From NCBI GenBank assembly GCA_963573385.1, contig CAUYLG010017831.1, forward strand, positions 98,060 to 162,059: a stretch of DNA of 64,000 nucleotides, in the 5' to 3' direction. The notes under the pieces were generated by a model, which saw only the letters and a list, made by a program, of their open reading frames with translations, was not told where the DNA came from and searched no databases. Of the stretch, positions 55,791 to 64,000 are shown in pieces; the stretch's first letter is position 1; each line of letters opens with the position of its first letter. This DNA is from Cacajao melanocephalus (taxonomy: Eukaryota > Chordata > Mammalia > Primates > Pitheciidae). A program made the translations under genes and the position numbers.

Positions 55791-56432
55791 CCTTTTCCCG
55801 ACAAATGTTTCACACTTTATCAGAAGGGATAAGCCTTCCTGATCCTGGGAGGAGAGAACAGATGTCAGGAAGTAAAGCCATGTGGGCTTATGGGTAGAAA
55901 TGAATAAGTTTGCATCCAGCTATGAACAAAGGTAGGGAGAAACTTATATAACATGCATTCTCTTTGTAGAGTTCTCAGGTTTATTTTTCTCAATCTGTTT
56001 CTATGGCTATATGGCTACACTGTTCAGAAGTTTTCCTTTATGTTAGCCGTACCATTTTTCAAGATCTAGTTATAGGAAGTAATAAAAAGAAAGTCAATAT
56101 TAATTATACTTTTGGAGAAATGAGCTAGTAATTCGGGTTTGGATGATTTTAAAAGCAAAGGTGAAAGTGAAAGTATAATGGATGTTTTCCTTTCTTGATA
56201 ATAACATATTTATTTAAAATAAAAGACCAACTCAGTGTGGAAGGTAGATGGGTTTTGGTTCAGCCAATGGATAATTTTTCTCTCTGACATCTGTAGAAAT
56301 TGAGTTAGCGTCTTCATTGATTGTTATAAAGATAGAGATATATTCATAACAGAGCCTGACAAATGGTAACAAACATTCATATTATTTTGTTATAACTACT
56401 ATTGTGGTTATAAATTATAGCTGATAAAAAGG
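55791..56432. other. Unassigned intronic sequence
   Basis: No feature recognised. Confidence 0.45.
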
Positions 56433-56556
56433 GCTGAGCTGGGTGCAGTGGGGGTGCACACCCATAGCCCCAGGTGCTCCGGAGGCTGAGGTGGAAGGAT
56501 TGCTTGAGTACAGGAGTTCAAGTCTAGCCTGGGAAACATAGTGAGACCCCCCTCAA
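56433..56556 (+). repeat. FLAM-like free left Alu monomer, sense
   Basis: 'gagctgggtgcagtgggggt' (56434-56453), 'ggaggctgaggtggaaggat', 'gtctagcctgggaaacatag' (56522-56541) end in a short A-rich tail after one arm only, typical of FLAM or a truncated Alu. Confidence 0.8.
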
Positions 56557-57299
56557 AAAAAGGCTGGATAGATCAAGTGAAAAAGAAATTTTTTGGTAAA
56601 GAATTTCAATGGAGATTTGAAATGGAAATCCCAGTGACCTATTTCTACTTCAGATGTCTGCTAAAGATAGATAATTACAATTCATCTTTATTTTTTTGCT
56701 ATTTAGAAATCCTGTGCCCCCTTCCTCCTGCACAGAAAAGAATGCTTTGTTCAAATTCTTAGGCACTTGGTGTCCTCAGGGAGATCCTGCCAGTGTGGTG
56801 ACTCTTCTTGTTCTGACAGGAGCTCCAATCTGCTAGATGATATTTTGGAGCAGGTCTTTGGGGAAGGTCACCTAGACCCAGTGAAGGTCATGGTGATTAT
56901 TATTGGACAATGGGACATTGCTCTGCTATTGTAGGTAATTGAGGTCAAATGAAATCTTCCTAGAAATAGTAACTGTGCTGTGCTTGGCTGATCCTGGATT
57001 CCCAGAAATTCTCGTTTCGTGAGTAAATGAGGCACATAACAGAGAATAACCCCTTTCTGCCAAGCAGCCTAGCACTGAGCAGCATTATCTGGGGATTGCT
57101 GCAGCCAGGATGGATGGATTTGCTCTGGCTTAATTTGCTCACAGATTCCATGAGGATCAGTGCTTTCCTCTCACTTTAAAAATGTTTATTCAAATTTGGT
57201 GACTCTGTTTGCAATTTGGCTAAGAAAGGCCACTGTGAGACAGGTTGAATAATGGAACACTCATTTCAGGCTAAATGGCCTTCCTCTCCTCTCTAGCTG
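56557..57299. other. Unassigned intronic sequence
   Basis: No feature recognised. Confidence 0.45.
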
Positions 57300-57625
57300 G
57301 TTGACTCTTCTTTATCCTTTAAAGCTCAAAAGAGGTATGATTTCTTCTAAGAGGCCTTGCCAACTCCTCCCAGACTGATCTTCCTGTGGCTTAAGACACT
57401 TCCATCCACATTGATGCTGACATATGGAACTGTCATTACCTGCAGCCACACTCCCATATCTATGAATTTCCCACCCCATCAGTTCCTCATCTTGGGATCG
57501 CTCAAGTCTGCCCATTTTTGTCCATCTTATTGCCATTGTTTGGATTTAGGCTACCATCACCTCTCACTTGGTTTGTTTCAATTACCTTCTCTCTCACACT
57601 GGTCCCTGCAATTCTGTCTCTACCC
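57300..57625 (+). repeat. L2 LINE fragments, sense
   Basis: 57305-57365 ('aaagctcaaaagaggtatga', 'ctaagaggccttgccaac') matches the L2 3' region. 57495-57625 resembles a more upstream L2 portion, so two copies or a rearrangement are likely. Confidence 0.55.
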
Positions 57626-58872
57626 TTACAAATATAAGTATACCATAGCCTTGTTTGAATCCTTTAAATGTAACTTGCAGAAAAACAAAAAATCCAGATG
57701 AGCTCCAAACAAATTAACATAAAACAGAACATAATAAGCATGCAAAATCTTTTCCTCCAGATGTAACAATAGTTAACATTTAGCTGCAGAGATTTCTAGA
57801 CCTTCTTTTCTATTTATACACCTATAGACACATTTTTCCAAAGTAGAATTGTCCTATGGTATCTGGTTATAACTTCTGATTTTTTTTTTTACATATGCAA
57901 CATATTACAGTTTATTAACCTATGGATGGATTTTATCTATATTATTCTATTGCATTTCATTGTAGGTATGTTTTGTTCATATAAGCAACTCCATTATTGT
58001 TTTATTCTTATATTCTTTAACTTTTTTCACTTTGTTACTAATATTGTAAATTATACTCTTGTTTAGAAACCATTATACCCATCCTTAAATAATTCATTGG
58101 GAAATTTTTTTTACTAATAAAACCATTCATCTTTTTCTTCCTTCTTCTCCTTCTCCACCATTTCCCCCTCCTTTTCTCTCTAAAAAAATAAATAAAATAA
58201 AAGGAATTGTTAAGGATGTATCCATTTATATATATTCTTTTCCCAGTCTAATGTTTGTGATATCATTTCAGTTTATAACTATATTGTACCAATTATGCTT
58301 ATCTATGCTTATCTGTATTTTAATAATTTCAGAATACCTATACCATTACTTCTTTAGTCTTAGGACTTTAATTCTGTTCCAATTCTATCTTGGTTATAGA
58401 ACACATTTAACTATTTTTAAAGCATTTAATATTAATGCCACAATTTTAAAAACTGTTGCTTTCATATATAAAAGGTAATTTGGGAGCATATGAAATTTCT
58501 GAGCCATAAACTATTCTCTTAAAACTACAAATGTTGTTCTACAATGTCTTGATATATTTGTTTTTACAAAGAAATCTAAAGTCATTGTGCATATTATAAA
58601 TACATAATTTTGTGCTACCTGAAACTTTGGGGCCTCTTTCTTTAACCCTTATAGTTGCAGTGCCTGGCATGCAGTTGGAATAAAATAAGTGTTAGTTGGG
58701 AGAATGAATAAAAATGGTTTGGCAAGATGTGATGATGAAGGTGGAGGTGGAGTCTCATTCTAATTACTGTGCTTGAAAATGGTGAGCCCTAGGAATTTAC
58801 TCACACAAGACTCCTCCTCCCTCTTTTATGAAGCTCAGGAAGGGTTTCTCATATATATATGTATAAAAGAAA
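57626..58872. other. AT-rich intronic sequence
   Basis: Includes a pyrimidine-rich tract at 58127-58182. No gene or clear repeat. Confidence 0.45.
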
Positions 58873-58893
58873 CGTGTGTGTGTGTGTGTATGA
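58873..58893. repeat. (TG)n microsatellite
   Basis: About nine GT units, next to the reversed 3' end of an L1. Confidence 0.9.
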
Positions 58894-58894
58894 T

Positions 58895-59115
58895 TGCACT
58901 TTTGGTTCTGGGGTACGTGTGAAGAACATGCAGGATTGTTGCATAGGTACACACGTGGCAATGTGGTTTGCTGCCTCCATCCCCCCATCACCTACATCTG
59001 GCATTTCTCCCCACGTTATCCTTCCCCAACCTCCCTACCCCCCGGTGTCTCTCCCCTATTCCCCCACAACAGACCCCAGTGTGTGATGCTCCCCTCCCTG
59101 CATCCATGTGTTCTC
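58895..59115 (-). repeat. L1 3' UTR fragment, antisense
   Basis: Reversed L1 3'UTR: 'ttctggggtacgtgtgaaga' (58905-58924), 'cataggtacacacgtggcaa' (58941-58960), 'cagtgtgtgatgctcccctc' (59077-59096). It stops within the 3'UTR, so only about 220 bp remains. Confidence 0.85.
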
Positions 59116-61159
59116 AAGGTTTCTTCTATTGTAGGTTTGATTCAGCTTCTCTTTCATTTATTCCTGTTTCTCTTCTAGGAACACTCTTTGCTATCTTCCA
59201 TTCCTATTTCATTGTTTTCATTTCCTTATCCTTTCCTTTGACATTCTGGAAATGCACCTCAAATTTGTCTTTCCAGGAATGGATTGAATTTTATGCATCA
59301 CAAAATGCACCTGTTTTGGTCATTATTGCCTCAAGCATTGCTCCTTGATCGTTCTTGTTTTTTCATACCATCCTATTCCTTTACCCTCCCTTTTTGCTTA
59401 TGACACTGTTCATATTTATGTCTTCTTACAACTTTACATGACACCAAAAAATTTCCTTGAAATACATTTTTCTAGTCACTGAGGTATTTTTATATATTTT
59501 TCCAGAGACATTCTTTTCTTCTGAGCCTTCCAGATGTTGTTCCTTTTTCTTGGTATAAAGTGTACTTCTACAGTTCCAAATTATTTATGGCTTCTCTATT
59601 TTTTCTCAAAAAAAAGTATCCAGATTTCTTTTCAGATTTGATGATTAGAAGCAGATATGTGAATAAATCACTCTTTTCCCTGTTTTCTGTTCATTGTACA
59701 GTGAACAAATAAGACTTTCCTGACATGCATCTGGAGGCAGGTCAATGTGCAAAGCTCCAGGCCAACTCCAAGGTTCTGATGAGGTCTCTAGCTGATGGAA
59801 TTCTTCTTCTTCAATTGCCTGACTTCCCAGGACTCTTAAATACTGCAGTTAAGTGCATGTACACAACTCCCTGTCCCGCATCACAGACACCAAAACCCAC
59901 ACAGCACATACAACTCTCAACATGGCACTGTTACTCAGAGGACTTCTCCCAGCTCACATATTCAGGGTTTTATTTGGGGAACTACACATTGCATCATATC
60001 TTATGTCTGACCCTACATCCTGCCCATATTTCCCCTGGGACTTGTTTTCCTTTCCAGAAGGTGGAGACTAGTAGAGAGTTCACCCTCTGCTTGCCTCATA
60101 GCCTGGTAGCATCTACAACTTAGCAACCCCTGGTCTGGTGGGCCAGATCCTGGCACAGAGGGCTCCATGCCTCTGCCTTGCCTTTGTCTGGCTCTCCATC
60201 TCTGTTTTTTTTTTTAAACTAGTCTAAGTGTGGCATGGGTGTGGGGGGTTCCTTGGTTGGTGTTTCCTAATGCAGCTCCATCTGCCTTACAATTAATGTC
60301 AGTTCCTTTCTGATTCTAACATTAGACTGTCACTGGTGGTTTTCCATAGTAATGAGTTTTTATTTTTTTTCCCCATCTTTTAAAAGTGAGAAAATGGGAC
60401 AGGTTGCACTGAGGGCTGTTAGCCAGGCAGTCTCGAACTGGAAGTCCATTTAGATGTTTTGCATAAGAGAATGGAAACAATCTGTCTGTGCTTTAGGGAC
60501 ATATTCTGGCAGCAATATGGGAATACATTTTGAATTCTCATTAACAAAACAGGTATGAAATATATATTTATTTAGTAAGGTGCCAGCTGTATGAAAAATC
60601 CATTTCTTATTTCCCATAATATTTCTGAAATGTCTTAGCAGTGCATAGAGACAGCATATCATCATTATCTAGGGACAGTGTGTTATTGCATTTTTCCTAG
60701 GGAAGATCTTTTTTAGGTCACTTGCTGCTTCACTAAAGCTCTGACCAATCTAGCTTGCTAACCTGTGACTCCATTTTCCTAAGTCCTGAGAGAGAAAAAT
60801 GCTTTGCAGCAAATTATGCCGGGTGTCCGTGTGTCTAAATGAAAAAAAAAAAAAAAGGAAAAAGCCTCCCCCCGTCCCTCTGTTGAAAAGTTCAGGGTCC
60901 CCATATATGCATGCACAGCATATACTGTGGGGACATTTACTGTCCCTTGGGTCACTCTGTACACTGGCCAGGTTGCTGTTCTATTTTTCCACTTTGTCTA
61001 ACCCTCCTACAGGAAGTTACTAGGTATTGAGTGCTCATACATTCCTGGCATAGTTACCACATGCCATTAGCTCTGGATAAACTTCCAGAAAAAAGTCCAT
61101 CCTCCACTTCTCTCGGCTCCCTGCCAACCCTGGACACCTCACTAAGCCAGCAGGACTGG
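59116..61159. other. Unassigned intronic sequence
   Basis: About 2 kb without a repeat I can name. An open frame at 59725-60123 (132 codons) has low-complexity composition, no splice context and no domain. A 15-A run lies at 60842-60856. Confidence 0.45.
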
Positions 61160-61325
61160 GAAAAGCCTGGGTTTTAAGATCAAACAAACACGGCTTTAAA
61201 TTAAGACTCTGTCACTTCCTGTCTACTGGGCACTTTGCTGTGTATGTGATTTCTCATCTGTAAAACAGAGTAGGATGATTACCTCCCAAATTTTCTGTGT
61301 TATGTGTTTGAATTAAATCAGGTCA
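61160..61325 (+). repeat. MIR SINE, sense
   Basis: 'agcctgggttttaagatcaa' (61164-61183), 'tgtcacttcctgtctactgg' (61210-61229), 'tctcatctgtaaaacagagt' (61251-61270). Confidence 0.75.
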
Positions 61326-61711
61326 TTTCCATGAAGTACTTGGACTTTATTTCCATTTTACAAAGGAAGTCTCAGAAAAGCGTCATGACTTTCCCTTTCG
61401 GGGCAGATATTAAGAGACAGATCCTGCTACTTCTCAATCCCTGCCCGTCAGCTGCTGCCTCTCTGGGTTCCAGACTCACAAACACAGGGGCACAACCTGC
61501 AACTGGTTTATCCTTTGCTAGTCCATAATTATTCTACAAACGCCAGGATTCCTGGATCTTTAATGGAGGCATACCCTTAACCAGGAAAAGGCTGTATTGA
61601 CCTTCCCCTTGGGCCCTGAAGACTTGCCTGAGGTATTTAGAAGCCTAGGAGTGGATCATATTGGAACAGCCCAATCACCTACAACACTCCTCTAAAAAAG
61701 AGGTCTTTGAG
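61326..61711. other. Unassigned intronic sequence
   Basis: Nothing recognised. Confidence 0.45.
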
Positions 61712-62160
61712 TAGGGTCAGGGCCTCCTATGGGTCTCTGAGACCCCTTCAGGGGATTTGCAAAGTCAAAACTATTTTTTACAAAAATCTTGAGTTGTCAT
61801 TTGTCTTTTTCACTCTCATTCTCTCTTGTATGTAGAGTGGAATTTTCCAGAGGCTACACCGTGAGTGATATCACATCTGAATGGAAAAGAAACCAGAATC
61901 GAAGAGATTTGCAAAAATGTGAAAAAATGCAAGCAGTGTTTTTGTCATTTTGAAAAATATGAGTTATTTATCATAATGTATCACATTTATGTTAACATTT
62001 TATTATTTAAAATGAATTTATAAACAATATTTTAAAGAATTTTCTACTTTAACTTCTATAATGATAAACATGTGTAGAGATAAGTTAATTCACATCCTCA
62101 AAAATTCTTTGGGGTTCTCAATATTATTTTTAAGAGTGAAAACTAGAAAGTTAAACACTG
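61712..62160 (+). repeat. hAT DNA transposon fragment
   Basis: 'tgagaccccttcaggggatt' (61738-61757), 'gaattttccagaggctacac' (61841-61860), 'agagatttgcaaaaatgtga' (61903-61922) and 'tctttggggttctcaat' match a non-autonomous hAT element found across mammals. The terminal repeats are partial. Family name not assigned. Confidence 0.75.
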
Positions 62161-63227
62161 CTGCCTTAAAATATGTCATCAGGATAAGGTACAGTTGGAT
62201 TTTCCCATCTATTGTGCTCATTCCTGTGCTTATACACCGAGAAGGGTCACAGTGACATTTTTACTGGTTCAGGGGATTTCAGATCCTTTGAGTAAAGAGG
62301 AGGGCAGCCATTTGACTTGTCTGATGGCACTCAAAATTCCCCAAGCAGGATGTGTCCTCATGAAAATGCCTTTGGTGCTGGAGCTCAGGCCTGCTGAATT
62401 TGCACACTGATTACTTATTGTTCACTGATGAGCAGTACTTAAGTCACCATTATACACTCTACAGTACTAGGCTTGGAAGCTGTTCTCTTTCAAGGTGAGA
62501 CCCTGAAGACCCTACTGGGCTTCATTTTGAGCATTGCCAGTTGGGAGCAGGAGTAGAAGTTCTGTGCCAACTGGTAACTCCTTAGTAACTATCTCTGGGA
62601 GCCCCAGGGTTCTCATTTGGATCATTTTCACTCTCACTTGCTTCTCAAATGCCCAAGTCTTCCACCACCTTACATTTCCCCCTGATCTAACCCTTTGGAA
62701 ATGGAACCTGAGAAATTAATTTATACTGAGGTGTACTGACTGATAAGACTTGTTACACATCCTCTCCCTGGAAATTTTGTATTTTAGCAAATGAATGTGT
62801 CCTATCTTCTAGAATTTTAGACATTAGAAAGTAAGTGAGTAAAATGTCCTCGGCAGTGGAGACTCTTTGGTGTTTATTAAAGTATTCCAAGTCAGGGACT
62901 ACCTGGCTTCTTCACCTCTAAGAGAAACACTCATTAGCAGAGCAGTGGCTAGTGGCTGTAGGACTCCATGTAATCTGCCCCCGATATGCTAGTCATTGGT
63001 GCAAAGCAGACAATGGCAGTGGCATGTTAGAGACTTGGGATACCCAGAGGCAGAGAAAGGAATTAGGACCCTTAAGCTATGATGCTCCCGTTCCAAAGTG
63101 GAGACCCCAGGAATTGCATAGCAGGTGTAGAAAGGGGAGAAGTGGCCTGTGTTGGACATTTAGGGAGGAGAAGAGATAAAAGATTGTGGGGGGATACCTG
63201 GCCAGAGGTTTAAAGGATCCTGGTAAA
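62161..63227. other. Unassigned intronic sequence
   Basis: No recognised repeat or gene. Confidence 0.45.
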
Positions 63228-63462
63228 ATCATAATATCTAACATTCATGGAGAACTTATGTATCAGACACGGTGCTAAGAACTTTTCTTCATGATCTGCT
63301 GTAATTTTCATACTAATCTCATGAAAAATGAATTGCTTTTGTCTCCATTTGACAGATGAAATAATTGAAACAGAAAGAAGTCAAGCAATTAACTTGCAAG
63401 ATCTCCCAGTAGAAAGCAGGAGAGTAAGGATTTGGACCAGAAACTCTGTCTCTGGATCCTGC
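63228..63462 (-). repeat. MIR SINE, antisense, near full length
   Basis: 'atctaacattcatggagaac' (63235-63254), 'cagacacggtgctaagaact' (63264-63283), 'ctccatttgacagatgaaat' (63343-63362), 'aggatttggaccagaaactc' (63427-63446): reversed MIR. Confidence 0.8.
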
Positions 63463-63660
63463 TCCCAATATATACACTCTTCTCACTCACTTGCTCTTCT
63501 TAAGTCAAAGTTGAAGTTGCAACAGAGTGATTTCCCAGTAATGCTCAAGTTTCTCTATGGCACCAGGTATAGCGTCTGGAGGACTGATATTTGCCATCAT
63601 TTTATGGTCTAGTAATTATATGTTTGCCCCTTTCCTCTTTTGGAAGATGAATGGCAGTAC

Positions 63661-63947
63661 TTTTTTTTTTTTTTTTGAGATGGAGTCTTGCTCTGTTGCC
63701 CATTGCTGTGGCGGTGTCAGCTCACTGTAACCTCCACCTCCTGGGTTCAAGCAATTCTCCTGCCTCAGCCTCCTGAGTAGCTGGGATTGCAGGCACCCAC
63801 CACCATGCCCAGCTAGTTTTTTGTATTTTTAGTAGAGACGGGGTTTCACCATGTTGGCAAGGCTGGTCTCAAACTCCTGACCTCATGATCCACCCACCTT
63901 GGCCTCCCAAAGTGCTAGTATTACAGGTGTGAGCCACTGAGCCAGCC
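63661..63947 (-). mobile_element. Alu (AluS/Y-like), full length, antisense
   Basis: Reversed Alu with a T leader at 63661-63676, 'cctcagcctcctgagtagct' (63763-63782) and the 5' end 'gagccactgagccagcc' (63931-63947). Target duplication atggcagtac at 63651-63660 and 63948-63957. Confidence 0.95.
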
Positions 63948-64000
63948 ATGGCAGTACTTTTGTCATAGTCATCTTGTGGTTCCAGCGGCAAGACTCTCCA

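Noticed and set aside
59725..60123. 132-codon open frame
   Set aside because: No domain, no splice signals, composition like random pyrimidine-rich DNA, and an overlapping frame is also open.

Overview
The window is primate genomic DNA, human or a close ape. It is an intron-dominated stretch of the neuropeptide S receptor gene NPSR1, shown on the strand opposite to the gene. The only protein-coding exon I can support is 104 bp on the minus strand (13221-13324). It has consensus splice sites and encodes the TM2/first-extracellular-loop segment of the receptor, and codon 107 reads isoleucine (the well-known Asn107Ile site). Sequence to the right of the exon is therefore upstream intron, and sequence to the left is downstream intron. 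The species call rests on Alu elements of J and S type, primate L1 (L1PA/L1PB-like), THE1/MST LTRs and a MADE1 element. No bacterial-type gene, operon or CRISPR array is present.

Layout, left half: 0.6-1.06 kb MLT1-type LTR; 1.1-1.9 kb decayed sense L1; 2.1-4.9 kb antisense L1 interrupted by an Alu monomer and a 172-bp palindromic AT-rich repeat; 4.9-6.8 kb 5'-truncated Tigger1 DNA transposon; 6.8-10.5 kb antisense old L1 split by a THE1 solo LTR (perfect 5-bp target duplication) and by a 5'-inverted L1PA (14-bp target duplication); 11.5-12.0 kb MLT1 LTR; 13.2 kb NPSR1 exon; 13.6-13.8 kb L1 3' end; 13.85-17.5 kb decayed ERVL internal region; 18-19.5 kb Alu, L2 and an MLT1 LTR nested in L2; 20.2-25.0 kb L1/L2 patchwork with nested insertions and a 60-bp inverted duplication; 25-26.5 kb hAT MITE and L2; 26.6-28.6 kb repeat-poor DNA with a perfect CRE palindrome.

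Right half: 29.7-31.4 kb MER20, then a CpG-rich leader-like segment and a probable antisense ERV LTR with internal tandem repeats; 32-36 kb MIR, MADE1, AluS, hAT and L1 3' ends; 36.6-36.9 kb a full-length 7SL RNA pseudogene; 37.9 kb L1PA 3' end; 39.8 kb Alu; 41 kb Tigger-type MITE; 41.4-44.1 kb L1 5' regions, including a primate L1 5'UTR plus ORF1 that lacks its 3' part; 46-50.9 kb MER5, L2, two Alus and antisense L1; 53.1-54.7 kb antisense L1 split by an MST LTR; 54.8-58 kb MIR, MER5-like, FLAM and L2; 58.9 kb L1 3'UTR; 61.2-62.2 kb MIR and a hAT element; 63.2-64 kb MIR and Alu.

Nothing here looks like a new coding system. The items most worth checking are the NPSR1 exon allele, the palindromic AT-rich repeat, the CpG-rich ERV-like block, the L1 copy with an intact 5' part but no 3' end, and the inverted duplication near 21 kb. 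Repeat family names are from pattern recognition, not a library search, so subfamily labels are provisional.
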